Assembly (NCBI GenBank): GCA_014859685.1
Contig: JACUTU010000004.1
Span: 180,295 to 244,294, forward strand
DNA from: Sulfurospirillum sp.
GTDB lineage: Bacteria; Campylobacterota; Campylobacteria; Campylobacterales; Sulfurospirillaceae
Reading direction: 5' to 3'
DNA length: 64,000 bases
Made by a program: the position numbers and the translations under genes
The notes under the pieces: model-generated
The model's database searches: none
What the model was told of the DNA's origin: nothing
Seen by the model: the letters and a program-made list of their open reading frames with translations, nothing else
Shown: one piece after another, positions 17,620 through 26,651 of the stretch
How the letters are laid out: every line of letters begins with the position of its first letter
Position numbering within the stretch: the stretch's first letter is position 1

Positions 17620-17763
17620 ACTGACCTTACGCACTTTTGCAAAAAAATTCGCAAATACCTCTCATTTTCTCGAAAAGTACTCTTTTCGTAGCTTTAGAGG
17701 GTTGTAGGGACATTTGTTCCTACCACTAAAACGCACAAGTTCGTTTTAGTGCGTAACATCAGT
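17620..17763 (-). repeat. MITE-like repeat copy A (144 bp, full)
   Basis: Read on the minus strand it starts ACTGATGTTACGCACT and ends AGTGCGTAAGGTCAGT, so both ends form an imperfect 16-bp terminal inverted repeat (14 of 16 match). Inside are two hairpins: ACTAAAACG/CGTTTTAGT and CGAAAAG/CTTTTCG. No open frame. It lies 23 bp upstream of the aldehyde oxidoreductase start, so it is likely in that gene's leader. It is inverted relative to copy B; no clear flanking duplication. Confidence 0.85.
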
Positions 17764-17786
17764 CAGAAATTTTAAAAGGAGTAGTC

Positions 17787-19529
17787 ATGGCAGATAAAAT
17801 TTATCGCATCAACATGAACGATTTGAGTTTTACAATCGAGGATGTTCCAAGCGAATGGATGGGACTTGGAGGGAGAGGACTTACCTCTACTATCGTGGCA
17901 AAGGAAGTTGATCCACAATGCCACCCTTTAGGACCAAATAACAAGTTGGTGTTTGCACCAGGTTTGCTCTCAGGAACAAGTGCTGCAAATAGTGGCAGAA
18001 ATTCTTGTGGTGCAAAAAGTCCACTGACAGGCGGTATAAAAGAGAGCAATGTTGGTGGAACAACCGCTGGTATCATGGCAAAACTTGGTATAAAAGCACT
18101 TATCATCGAGGGGTTGCCACAAGATGATTCTACATTTTATCACTTACATGTAAGCTTTGAAAAAGTAGAAATCCAACAAGTTCCAGAACTTGTTGGCAAG
18201 AACAATTTTGAAGTTTTAGATCATATGCTCGCAAAATACAATAAAAAAGTAGCCGTAATGAGTATAGGTCGTCCCGCAGAGCAAAAGATGCTCATCTCAA
18301 ATATCTCTGTAAAAGATCCAAAAGGCAAGCTCAGAAGCCATGGCAGAGGAGGGCTTGGAGCCGTTATGGGATCAAAAAAGATTAAGTGCATCACTGTGGA
18401 CGCTGAAAAATTTAACGAAGCAAGTGCAAATATAGTAGATCCTGAAAAATTCAAGGAAGCCAATAAGGTTTTTACTAAAGCATTGCAAGAAAATCCTATC
18501 AGCGGAGAGGGTTTGCCTGCATTTGGAACAAATGTGCTTGTCAATATTCTTAACGAAGCAGGAGCACTTCCAACAAGAAACTTTAGAAGTGGACAATATG
18601 ATTTTGCTGAAAATATTTGCGGTGAAACAATGGCTGAAAATATAAAAGCAAGAGGTGGTAGCACAACGCATGGTTGCCATGCTGGTTGTGTGATTCAGTG
18701 TTCGCAAACTTATAATGACAAAGATGGTAACTACCTCACTTCAGGTTTTGAATATGAAATGATTTGGGCATTTGGTGCAAATTTTGGCATAAGAGATTTA
18801 GATTTGATAGCAAAAATTGATGCTTTGATGGATGATTTGGGTGTAGATGCTATCGAAACAGGTGTGACGATGGGGCTTGCTGCGGACGCTGGAATACTAG
18901 CGTATGGTGATGGAGCAAAAGCGTATGAAATCTTAGCCAATGATGTTTCAAACGGTACACCACTTGGACGCATTATCGGCAGTGGTTGTGCAAATCTTGG
19001 CAAACTTTATGGCTTGGTACGCGTGCCTGTGGTTAAAGGGCAAAGTATTCCAGCCTACGAGCCACGAGCTGTAAAAGGGCAAGGTGTAGCGTATGCTACT
19101 TCTCCGATGGGTGCTGATCACACCGCAGGATACGCAGTTGCTACAAATATCCTCAATTCAGGCGGCTTTGTAGATCCACTCAAAAAAGAGGGACAAGTGG
19201 CACTTGCAAGAAATCTTCAGATAGCTACAGCCGCAGTCGATAGCACTGGTATGTGTATCTTTGTAGCTTTTCCAGCGCTTGATGATCCAAAATGTTTACC
19301 AGCACTCATAGATATGATCAATGCACGATTTGGTATTAGTCTCAGTGGTGATGATGTTCTCAATTTAGGCGCAAATATCTTGAAAACAGAAAGGGCGTTC
19401 AATATCAAAGCAGGGCTTACAAGCGCGAGCGATAGATTACCTGAATTTATGAACTATGAGCCATTGCCACCGCACAATTTAGTTTGGGATTTTACCAATG
19501 AAGAGATTGATGAATTTTGGAATTTTTGA
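17787..19529 (+). CDS. aldehyde ferredoxin oxidoreductase family protein (W/Mo enzyme)
   Basis: 580 residues, the usual AOR length. N-terminal MoCo/WCo domain with GGRGLTSTIVAKEVDP and APGLLSGTSA; the 4Fe-4S cysteines appear in HGCHAGCVIQC near 295-304 with the last ligand in DSTGMCIF near 485. The family oxidises aldehydes to carboxylic acids, or runs the reverse, with ferredoxin, using a bis-pterin tungsten (or molybdenum) cofactor. AAAGGAG before ATG 17787 is a strong ribosome site. A MoaD-like and a ThiF-like gene follow with overlapping stops and starts, so the three form one unit. It is bracketed by inverted repeats A and B and looks like an acquired cassette. Confidence 0.95.
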   Translation: MADKIYRINMNDLSFTIEDVPSEWMGLGGRGLTSTIVAKEVDPQCHPLGPNNKLVFAPGLLSGTSAANSGRNSCGAKSPLTGGIKESNVGGTTAGIMAKLGIKALIIEGLPQDDSTFYHLHVSFEKVEIQQVPELVGKNNFEVLDHMLAKYNKKVAVMSIGRPAEQKMLISNISVKDPKGKLRSHGRGGLGAVMGSKKIKCITVDAEKFNEASANIVDPEKFKEANKVFTKALQENPISGEGLPAFGTNVLVNILNEAGALPTRNFRSGQYDFAENICGETMAENIKARGGSTTHGCHAGCVIQCSQTYNDKDGNYLTSGFEYEMIWAFGANFGIRDLDLIAKIDALMDDLGVDAIETGVTMGLAADAGILAYGDGAKAYEILANDVSNGTPLGRIIGSGCANLGKLYGLVRVPVVKGQSIPAYEPRAVKGQGVAYATSPMGADHTAGYAVATNILNSGGFVDPLKKEGQVALARNLQIATAAVDSTGMCIFVAFPALDDPKCLPALIDMINARFGISLSGDDVLNLGANILKTERAFNIKAGLTSASDRLPEFMNYEPLPPHNLVWDFTNEEIDEFWNF

Positions 19530-19768
19530 TGCAAGAGATCCACATAACCATAAAACTTTTTGCCCAATACCGCGAAGAAAGGTTTAAAGTGGAGCAAAGA
19601 AAAATCAAAAAAGGTACGAGTGCCAAAGATATCATGGATGTGCTTGGCATTAGTGAACACAAACTTCCGCTTGGCGTTTTGATGGTTAATTCAAAACATG
19701 AAAAAGAGGATTACATACTACAAGAGGGCGATACACTCGCTCTCTTTCCAAAAGTTGGCGGCGGTTAA
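19529..19768 (+). CDS. MoaD/ThiS-type sulfur carrier protein
   Basis: 79 residues, beta-grasp fold pattern ending in FPKVGGG; the terminal Gly-Gly is what an E1-like enzyme adenylates and thiocarboxylates. ATG 19529 overlaps the AOR stop (TGATG) and the gene ends at TAATG with the ThiF gene, giving two one-base overlaps. Its place inside an AOR operon suggests a dedicated carrier for the dithiolene sulfur of the tungsten/molybdenum pterin, separate from a housekeeping MoaD (inference). Confidence 0.9.
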   Translation: MQEIHITIKLFAQYREERFKVEQRKIKKGTSAKDIMDVLGISEHKLPLGVLMVNSKHEKEDYILQEGDTLALFPKVGGG

Positions 19769-20568
19769 TGCAAACGCTGAAAAAATTTTTAGAACAAAAA
19801 CAAGAAGCGGGATTTTTTTCACATCTTACATGTAAGGCTGCTATGCAAAGATTTTCGCTTACATGTAAAGAAGTAGAGTTGTATGCACTAGAGCTTGGTA
19901 TCACGCCACTGAGGTACAAGAGAAACCAAAGCACCATCAGTTGTGCAGCACAAAAACAATTACTTCTTTCGCATGTGGCCATCATTGGATGTGGTGGGCT
20001 TGGCGGACATGTTGGCGAAAATCTTGCCCGCATCGGCGTGGGTTCGTTGTGTCTTTTTGATTTTGATATCTTTGAAGAACACAATCTTAACCGTCAAAAT
20101 TTTTCAAACTTTGCAGTGATTGGTGAGCAAAAAGTAACAGTTGTAAGTGAACAATTGCAAAAAATAAATCCAGCGTTGCACATCAAAACTTATGCCAAAG
20201 CGTTTGATGTACAAAAAGATTTTGCACTGATTGAGAGTTGTGACGCGATCATTGATGCACTTGATGACCCTAAGATTAAGTTAGCCTTGAGTCTTACATG
20301 TAAGCAAAAAAATAAGATATTTATCCACGGAGCCATCGGCGGATTCAACGCGCAACACGCTACATGTAACAGTTTGGAAAATCTTTACAAAACGACTAGT
20401 AAGGGTATCGAAACTAGTGTTGGTAATCCATCTTTTACAGTCACTTACGCTGCTGCATTGCAAAGTGCTGAATGTATAAAAAGCATACTGGGCTTAGGCG
20501 AAAATTTGCAAAACAAGATCTTGCTCACAAATTTATTGGAAAATGAATTTATCATTTTAGATAATTAA
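19768..20568 (+). CDS. ThiF/MoeB/HesA-type adenylyltransferase
   Basis: 266 residues of the E1-like fold: nucleotide-binding IIGCGGLGGHVGENLARIG near 72-90, acidic LFDFD, the arginine in NLNRQNF and DALDDPKIK. It should activate the C-terminal glycine of the preceding MoaD-like protein. The two CxxC zinc pairs of canonical MoeB/ThiF are absent, as in some family members. Four TACATGTA palindromes (19827, 19860, 20295, 20361) lie in this 801-bp gene. Its TAA stop shares a base with the first position of repeat copy B. Confidence 0.9.
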   Translation: MQTLKKFLEQKQEAGFFSHLTCKAAMQRFSLTCKEVELYALELGITPLRYKRNQSTISCAAQKQLLLSHVAIIGCGGLGGHVGENLARIGVGSLCLFDFDIFEEHNLNRQNFSNFAVIGEQKVTVVSEQLQKINPALHIKTYAKAFDVQKDFALIESCDAIIDALDDPKIKLALSLTCKQKNKIFIHGAIGGFNAQHATCNSLENLYKTTSKGIETSVGNPSFTVTYAAALQSAECIKSILGLGENLQNKILLTNLLENEFIILDN

Positions 20569-20710
20569 CTGATGTTACCCACTAAAACGAACTTGTGCGT
20601 TTTAGTGGCAGGGATAAATGTCCTTCAACCCCCTAAAGCTACGAAAAGGGTACTTTTTGAGAAAAGGAGAGGTATGTACGAATTTTTTTGCAAAAGTGCG
20701 TAGGGTTAGT
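20568..20710 (+). repeat. MITE-like repeat copy B (143 bp, full)
   Basis: Starts ACTGATGTTACCCACT and ends AAGTGCGTAGGGTTAGT; by eye nearly identical along its length to the reverse complement of copy A. It contains the same two hairpins. It exactly fills the space between the ThiF stop and the rodA stop (which begins at 20713), so it could also terminate both convergent transcripts. Flanking pentamers (AATTA and ATTTA) are similar but not a perfect duplication. Confidence 0.85.
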
Positions 20711-20712
20711 AT

Positions 20713-21819
20713 TTAAGCGTTATATTTTACAAACTTATAAGTCTGGTCATAACGAAAAGTGATGAGATTTTCAAGTATGCCAAAGAGCACCATAAAAGTG
20801 ATGAAAGAACTGCCTCCATAGCTAAAAAAGGGCAGAGGAACGCCTACAACGGGAGCAAATCCGATTGTCATTGAGATATTAACACCCATATATACAAAGA
20901 TGAGGAGTGCAACACCGCTTGTGACAACTTGCCCAAAGTAATCCTTGTGAAATTTTAAATTAAGCGTGATGAGGTGCGTGATCAGTAACGCATAGGTAAA
21001 TATGAGTCCAAAAGCACCCCAAAAACCAAACCGTTCTACAAAATATGCAAAGATAAAATCACTCGTGGCTATGGGTAAAAATTTAAAATGTGTTTGCGTT
21101 GCATCCTCTTTTTCTTGCCCACTTATGCCACCACTACCGATAGCGATGATTGATTGCCTAACATGGTAACTCGGTTTTTCAGAGATAAAATCAGTAATGC
21201 GTTTTTTTTGATAATCTTGTAAAGAGCCATATAAAAATGGGCCACTTATGCCAACGACAAGAGCGAGTGTAATCCATATTTTTTTATTAACCCCAATGAT
21301 AAAAAGCGTCACGAAGCCTACGATAAGCAGTACAAGTGCAGTTCCTAGATCTGGTTCTTTAGCGATGAGAAAAAAAGGTAAGAGGATGTAAAAACTCAGT
21401 CTTGCAAAATCACGCCAATTATAGCCCTGTGTGTCTGGCGGATTTTGTTTGATAAGATATGCTAGCATCAAAATAAATGCCGGCTTTATGAGTTCTGATG
21501 GTTGGATAGTAAAATGCACAAAAGGAATTTCAATCCATCTTTTCGCACCAAGTTTTGCTATGCCAAAAAACTCAACACTCACTAAAAGTGCGACAGTTAG
21601 CCAATAAAAAAAAGGGATGAGCCATTCAAATTTTCGTAAAGGAAAGAGAAAAAATGCCCAAAAACTAAAAAAACCAATAGTAAAATATACAAGTTGCTTG
21701 TTTGCTAAAATTGTATTTGCTTCGGATATAAGATAGAATGACAACACTACAATCGGAAAAACGAGCAAGGGGAGCAAAAAATCAAAATGAAAAAAAATGC
21801 GCCTATCTACTTGTAACAC
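20713..21819 (-). CDS. rodA: rod-shape peptidoglycan glycosyltransferase RodA
   Basis: SEDS-family integral membrane protein of 368 residues with about ten hydrophobic segments. Motifs: IQPSELIKPAFILMLAY, KEPDLGTALVLL, GSGGISGQ, DFIFAYFVERFG and a C-terminal VPLPFFSYGGSSF. It polymerises glycan strands for elongation, with PBP2 (mrdA at 47937) as transpeptidase partner. It is alone on its strand, with a 56-bp divergent gap to the RluA gene, and converges on ThiF across repeat B. Confidence 0.95.
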   Translation of the reverse strand: MLQVDRRIFFHFDFLLPLLVFPIVVLSFYLISEANTILANKQLVYFTIGFFSFWAFFLFPLRKFEWLIPFFYWLTVALLVSVEFFGIAKLGAKRWIEIPFVHFTIQPSELIKPAFILMLAYLIKQNPPDTQGYNWRDFARLSFYILLPFFLIAKEPDLGTALVLLIVGFVTLFIIGVNKKIWITLALVVGISGPFLYGSLQDYQKKRITDFISEKPSYHVRQSIIAIGSGGISGQEKEDATQTHFKFLPIATSDFIFAYFVERFGFWGAFGLIFTYALLITHLITLNLKFHKDYFGQVVTSGVALLIFVYMGVNISMTIGFAPVVGVPLPFFSYGGSSFITFMVLFGILENLITFRYDQTYKFVKYNA

Positions 21820-21875
21820 AAAAAATCCTTAAAAGTTTTTTCGAAAGTATAACAAAATCAAGGACAATAAAAAAG

Positions 21876-22835
21876 ATGACAGTACAAAATACACGCAGCG
21901 GCAGGATAGATGCTATCTTGGCACAAGAACTACAATTGCCGCGTAACCAAATCGAAAAATTAATCAAAAATATTGGCATAAGCATTGATGGGAAACCTAG
22001 TCATAAGAGTAGCCAAAAGCTTCTTGGCGGTGAGTTGATAACATATGAATTTCAAGATGCCATCAAACAAGAGATAAAATATGCGGTTGATTTTGATATT
22101 GAGATTTTATACGAAGATGATGATGTTCTTGTAATCAATAAGCCACCATTTTTGACTGTACACCCAGCTGCTAGCGTGAAAGAGGTAACTGTTGTGGACT
22201 GGCTTATCCAAAAAGGAATTTCACTTTCGACTATCAGCGGTGAAGAACGCCATGGTATCGTGCATCGCATCGACAAAGAAACAAGCGGTGCATTGATAGT
22301 GGCAAAAAATAACGAAGCGCATATACATCTCGCACAACAATTAGAAGATAAAAGTATGGGCAGATACTATCTAGCACTTATCGACTTGCCATTGAAAGAA
22401 GATTGCGTTGTCGATAAACCCATAGGAAGAAGCCCACACAACAGACTCAAGATGGCAGTAGTACCAAATGCACGAGCTTCAAAAAGCGCCTTTGTAAAAC
22501 TTGCACAAAGCACAAAAAGTAGTTACGAGCTTATCGGTGCAAAATTATTTAGCGGCAGAACACACCAGATAAGAGTCCATCTAAATTCCTTATCTCGCCA
22601 CATCTTAGGTGATAGTTTATACGGTTTTAAGAGCCAAAAAGATACAATTAGCAGGGTTATGTTACATGCATCTGTATTGTACTTTTATCACCCTCGCACA
22701 CAAAAATTTATACAAGTACAAGCCCCACTTTTTGAAGATTTTGAGGCTTTATTGGAAAAACATTTTGAAAAGGAAAGTTTGCATGAAAAAATTGATAGTG
22801 AGCATATTTGCGAGTATTTTACTACTCTTTATTAG
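21876..22835 (+). CDS. RluA/RluD-type pseudouridine synthase
   Basis: 319 residues. N-terminal S4 RNA-binding domain (RIDAILAQELQLPRNQIEKL, about 8-70), then the catalytic domain with GIVHRIDKETSGALIVAKN carrying the active Asp and SGRTHQIRVHL. It modifies a stem-loop of 23S rRNA; the exact uridines cannot be read. The frame is open back to 21738, inside rodA, but ATG 21876 gives the natural N-terminus and has AAGGA upstream. It leads the long conserved operon and overlaps the FN3 lipoprotein gene by 53 bp. Confidence 0.92.
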   Translation: MTVQNTRSGRIDAILAQELQLPRNQIEKLIKNIGISIDGKPSHKSSQKLLGGELITYEFQDAIKQEIKYAVDFDIEILYEDDDVLVINKPPFLTVHPAASVKEVTVVDWLIQKGISLSTISGEERHGIVHRIDKETSGALIVAKNNEAHIHLAQQLEDKSMGRYYLALIDLPLKEDCVVDKPIGRSPHNRLKMAVVPNARASKSAFVKLAQSTKSSYELIGAKLFSGRTHQIRVHLNSLSRHILGDSLYGFKSQKDTISRVMLHASVLYFYHPRTQKFIQVQAPLFEDFEALLEKHFEKESLHEKIDSEHICEYFTTLY

Positions 22836-24018
22836 TGGTTGCCAAAATTCACCTGTTCCCCCAAAACAACCAGTTATTGATGAATCTTTACCTATAGTTT
22901 CTAATATAAAAACCCTTGCGCAGATGAGTGAGATCGGTTTTGAATGGTCACCAAGCCTTGATCCTCGGGTGCAAGGCTATAACATTTATCGCTCAGATCC
23001 GACAAAAGACAATGGAAAGTTAGAGCGTATTATCTCACTCAAAGATGGCTATACTTCGCATTTTGTTGATGTAAGGTTACAACCAAATACACTGTATAAC
23101 TATAGATTTACAAGTGTTGGAGAAGATGAACGAGAATCTGTACCAAGTGCCGTGATAAGTGCGACAACCAGCCCTTTGCTCTCTTCAGTGCCTTTTATAC
23201 AAGGCGTTTCTGGCTTGCCACATCGAGCGAAAATCATTTGGCGTCCTCATCCGTTTGAAAAAGTTGCCTCTTATATCATTGAACGCAGTGATTTAGGATC
23301 AAGCAAATGGGAGCAGATAGCTATCGTGAATGGTCGATTGAACGCTGAATATATTGACAAAGATCTTCCAGATGCTCGCGTTTTTCGCTACCGTGTTATC
23401 GTAAAAACTTATGATGGATTACTCTCAATGCCAAGTGACATTGTAGAAGCTGGTACAAAAGCATTGCCAAAACCGATAGAAAATATCGAAGCAAGTAGCG
23501 ATTTACCCAAAAAAATCCAACTCAAATGGAGTCCTTCTGCCTCGAGCGATGTGGTATATTATAAAGTTTATCGAGCGCTCAATCCATTGCTATTTTACAA
23601 TTACAGAGCAAAAACAAAAGAAACAAGCTTTGAAGATTTGATACAAGAAGATAGTAAAGCGTATTATTATAAAATCACAGCGGTAGATAAAGATGGGCTT
23701 GAATCATTCAGACAAGAAAATGCAACGCTAGGAAGCACTTTGAGCATTCCACTAGGCGTGGTTATAACTTCCATCAACAGTGATACAAGAAGCATTCGTA
23801 TCGATTGGCAGGTGCAAGATACTAGAGCGGTATCTTTTGAAGTGATCAAACAATTTGGTGCAAACAAGCAAGTGCTTAGGGGCATTAATCAAAAAAACTT
23901 TGTAGATCGCGATGTTTTCAAAGATATTTCGTACCGTTACAACATAGTAGCTCTTGATAAATACGGTCTTGCAAGTAAACCATCTGAAGATGTGGTTGTT
24001 TCTGTGATGGGAGAATAA
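22783..24018 (+). CDS. fibronectin type III repeat lipoprotein (FlpA-like position)
   Basis: 411 residues. Lipoprotein signal at the N-terminus with lipobox LFISGC (Cys near 20). Four FN3-like units are recognisable by their Trp motifs: FEWSPSLDPRVQGYNIYRS, IIWRPHPFEKVASYIIERS, LKWSPSASSDVVYYKVYRA and IDWQVQDTRAVSFEVIKQ. The C. jejuni gene in the same operon position (FlpA) is a surface protein that binds fibronectin; in an environmental organism that activity need not apply. ATG 22783 with AAAAGGAAAG upstream is chosen; the longer open frame is read-through of the preceding gene. Confidence 0.87.
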   Translation: MKKLIVSIFASILLLFISGCQNSPVPPKQPVIDESLPIVSNIKTLAQMSEIGFEWSPSLDPRVQGYNIYRSDPTKDNGKLERIISLKDGYTSHFVDVRLQPNTLYNYRFTSVGEDERESVPSAVISATTSPLLSSVPFIQGVSGLPHRAKIIWRPHPFEKVASYIIERSDLGSSKWEQIAIVNGRLNAEYIDKDLPDARVFRYRVIVKTYDGLLSMPSDIVEAGTKALPKPIENIEASSDLPKKIQLKWSPSASSDVVYYKVYRALNPLLFYNYRAKTKETSFEDLIQEDSKAYYYKITAVDKDGLESFRQENATLGSTLSIPLGVVITSINSDTRSIRIDWQVQDTRAVSFEVIKQFGANKQVLRGINQKNFVDRDVFKDISYRYNIVALDKYGLASKPSEDVVVSVMGE

Positions 24019-24024
24019 ATCCAT

Positions 24025-25200
24025 ATGCCAAATTTTCACGCTAGTGAATTTAGTGAACCACTTTTACCTGCAAAAATGGGTAAAAGTGAATTTCTATATC
24101 AAGCAATTTCCGATAAAGGCGAGCGTTTGGTGATGGTAAGATGCGAATCAGAGTGTTTTTTTATCAAAGCAAGTACCCACAAAAACGGCTATCTTTTTAA
24201 AGCAGATAAGATCACAAGACCTTCACATGTAGCACTTTTACAGCAAGCATTGGTGGATTTTAGAACGCTTATAAACGCTAAATCACATTTGGCAAATATA
24301 GAACCAAAACACCAAAAAACAACCGCTGGAAACCAATATCTCAAGAAAATGCAATATTTTGCTGATGATTTTGTAACTGATAAAGAGATTGTTATAGAAG
24401 TTGGTTTTGGAAGCGGCAGACATCTTTTGTATCAAGCAAAGAAAAATCCAGATAAAATTATCATTGGTTTGGAAATTCATAAGCCATCGATTGAGCAAGT
24501 TTTAAAACAATGCACGCTCCAAAATATAGAAAATATACTGATTGCTGATTATGATGCACGAGTTTTTTTTGAATTTTTACCCTCAAACAGTGTGAAACAA
24601 ATATTTGTACATTTTCCTATTCCGTGGGATAAAAAACCACATAGACGCGTCATATCGCAACGATTTTTAACACAAGCAAAAAGAGTTTTGCTTGAAGGCG
24701 GCACGCTTGAACTAAGAACCGATAGCGACAACTACTTTACATACTCATTTTTTGAATTTATGCAGTTTCCAAAAGCGAGTGTGCAGGTGTATAAGAATAG
24801 AGAATTGCAAGTGAGCAGTAAGTATGAAGACAGATGGAAAAAACAAGAAAAAAATATCTATGATCTTATCTTGCATGAAGATGAAACTGCGTTAGCTGTT
24901 GCTAAGATCGGAAGAATTGCTTTTACTAAACCATTAAATTTCTTACATGTAAAGAGTATATTTGCAAATCAAACTTTGCAAAAAGATGCGTGTTTTGCAC
25001 ATCTTGAGGAGATTTATGAGAGGGATGAGGTCAGTGGTGTTTTGCGTGTATCTTTTGGCGGTGCACAGAAAAATGAACACAAATACATCATGATCGAGAA
25101 AGACAGCGTTTCTTACTTGCCAGACAGCGTTCTCGCGACTAAAGATAATCTTAACGCACACAAACTAATTGAAGAGATATTGTATGGAAAATGTGATTAA
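24025..25200 (+). CDS. trmB: tRNA (guanine-N7-)-methyltransferase
   Basis: 391 residues, longer than the usual 210-240 because of an N-terminal extension of about 120 and a C-terminal extension, a form I associate with Campylobacterota. The SAM-binding core contains VIEVGFGSGRHLLYQAKKNP and GLEIHKPSIEQVLKQ; IFVHFPIPWDKKPHRRVISQRFL is the TrmB PDPWxKxxHxxRR-type motif. Makes m7G46 in tRNA. It overlaps ftsE by 17 bp in the conserved operon. Confidence 0.93.
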   Translation: MPNFHASEFSEPLLPAKMGKSEFLYQAISDKGERLVMVRCESECFFIKASTHKNGYLFKADKITRPSHVALLQQALVDFRTLINAKSHLANIEPKHQKTTAGNQYLKKMQYFADDFVTDKEIVIEVGFGSGRHLLYQAKKNPDKIIIGLEIHKPSIEQVLKQCTLQNIENILIADYDARVFFEFLPSNSVKQIFVHFPIPWDKKPHRRVISQRFLTQAKRVLLEGGTLELRTDSDNYFTYSFFEFMQFPKASVQVYKNRELQVSSKYEDRWKKQEKNIYDLILHEDETALAVAKIGRIAFTKPLNFLHVKSIFANQTLQKDACFAHLEEIYERDEVSGVLRVSFGGAQKNEHKYIMIEKDSVSYLPDSVLATKDNLNAHKLIEEILYGKCD

Positions 25201-25855
25201 CGCACAACAAATAACTTTGGGTTATGGCAGAGATGAACCTGTCATAAGCGGTGTGGATATGCAGATTAAACCGCATGAATTTGTGTTTATCACAGGTAAA
25301 AGCGGTAGTGGAAAATCCACAATTTTGAAATCTTTATATGGAGATATCGTACCGCTTCGAGGAGATTTAAATGTATGCGGTGTCAATATAAAAAATATCT
25401 CAAACGCAAATCTTAACCTTTTACGCCGTTATTTGGGTATTGTTTTTCAAGATTATCGTCTGATAAATGAGTGGAGTATCGAAAAAAATGTGATGCTACC
25501 GTTGATGATAGGCGGCTTTTCTAAGGGTGTGTGTCTAAAACAAGCGCAAAAATTGCTCAAACATGTAAATTTGTTGCACAAGGCCGATAAATATCCACTT
25601 GAATTGAGTGGGGGTGAACAACAAAGAGCAGCGATGGCACGAGCTTTGGCACACAATCCTGTGATGATTTTAGCCGATGAACCGACAGGCAATCTTGATG
25701 AATACTCAAGTGAATTGATTTGGGATCTGCTCAAAAATGCCAGAGAACATTTAGGCACAACCGTGGTTGTTGTAACGCACCATATCCCCCCTGATATAAG
25801 CATCAATTATAAGCATTATTTTTTAGAGAGTGGGGTTTTATATGAAGTCTCTTAA
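25184..25855 (+). CDS. ftsE: cell-division ABC transporter ATPase FtsE
   Basis: 223-residue ABC ATPase: Walker A GKSGSGKST near 38-46, Q-loop QDYRLI, signature LSGGEQQRAAMARAL, Walker B ILADEPTGNLD and the switch His in VVVTHH. Together with FtsX it transmits a cell-division signal to a periplasmic EnvC-type activator. ATG 25184 is preferred over the GTG/ATG five codons earlier. It overlaps ftsX by 14 bp. Confidence 0.94.
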   Translation: MENVINAQQITLGYGRDEPVISGVDMQIKPHEFVFITGKSGSGKSTILKSLYGDIVPLRGDLNVCGVNIKNISNANLNLLRRYLGIVFQDYRLINEWSIEKNVMLPLMIGGFSKGVCLKQAQKLLKHVNLLHKADKYPLELSGGEQQRAAMARALAHNPVMILADEPTGNLDEYSSELIWDLLKNAREHLGTTVVVVTHHIPPDISINYKHYFLESGVLYEVS

Positions 25856-26651
25856 AAATCATATCGCTGTTATTTTGCCTCTTTTTGTGTTGCTCTTTTG
25901 TATGCAGTTGCTTTTTTCGATCAATACTGTGGTGCAAAATTATGAAAAAAAACTTACCGATGGCTATGTTATCATGATTGTTTCGCAAAAAAGTTTGGAT
26001 GAAAATATACTCAAAAGTAAGATTGCTTCGATAGATTCGATGAGTGAAATCAGCTCAAAAGAGATACTTGATCGACTCAAAAAAGATATCTCTTCAACAA
26101 ATCTCTCTTTATTGCAAGTGGCATTACCAAAATTTTATTCTATCAAACTCAAAAAACTTCCAAGTCAAAAAGCACTCGATGGCATAAAAAAAGAGTTTCA
26201 AAAAATAGACTCCATAACAAAAGTGGAGACTTTTTCACAAACATATTCTAAAATCTATAAAATGTTCCTATTTGTGCAGCAACTTTCGAGTGTGTTTGTT
26301 GTGTTAATTCTTATCATCTCCGTTTTACTTATCTTTAAACAGATGAAGATTTGGGTGCTTGAACATCAAGAGCGGATGTCAATCATGACGCTTTTTGGCG
26401 CTCCTTTTTGGATGAAAAGTGCTTTTTTGTATAAGCTTGCTATTCTCGATTCTATCTTGAGCGCCATCTTTGTTGGATTGTTATTTTATTATGCTCCGCA
26501 AATTTTAAATATAAAACTGTTTTTTGAAAGCATCGATGTGGTTTTTCCTCGGTTTGACCTTGTTGCTGATCTAGGTTTTCTTTTGGGATTTTCGGTTATT
26601 TTCTCTTTTTTTATTGTAAGTTTTGTGATAGCAAAGATGCGTACATCATGA
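25842..26651 (+). CDS. ftsX: cell-division permease-like protein FtsX
   Basis: 269 residues with an N-terminal membrane helix (AVILPLFVLLFCMQLLF), a periplasmic loop of about 120 residues and three C-terminal membrane helices, the FtsX topology. The periplasmic loop recruits the EnvC-like protein encoded next. ATG 25842 has GTGGGG 6 bp upstream; the GTG at 25830 is less likely. Ends with a 4-bp overlap with the M23 gene. Confidence 0.92.
   Translation: MKSLKNHIAVILPLFVLLFCMQLLFSINTVVQNYEKKLTDGYVIMIVSQKSLDENILKSKIASIDSMSEISSKEILDRLKKDISSTNLSLLQVALPKFYSIKLKKLPSQKALDGIKKEFQKIDSITKVETFSQTYSKIYKMFLFVQQLSSVFVVLILIISVLLIFKQMKIWVLEHQERMSIMTLFGAPFWMKSAFLYKLAILDSILSAIFVGLLFYYAPQILNIKLFFESIDVVFPRFDLVADLGFLLGFSVIFSFFIVSFVIAKMRTS

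Noticed and set aside
18221..18707. Antisense open frames of 111-147 codons inside the aldehyde oxidoreductase gene
   Set aside because: Shadow frames of a well-conserved enzyme; two of them overlap each other in different frames.
17620..20710. Composite transposon with outer target duplication
   Set aside because: The outer flanks of copies A and B (GAAAA before A, ATTTA after B) do not match, and no transposase gene is present, so movement of the whole cassette is not shown.
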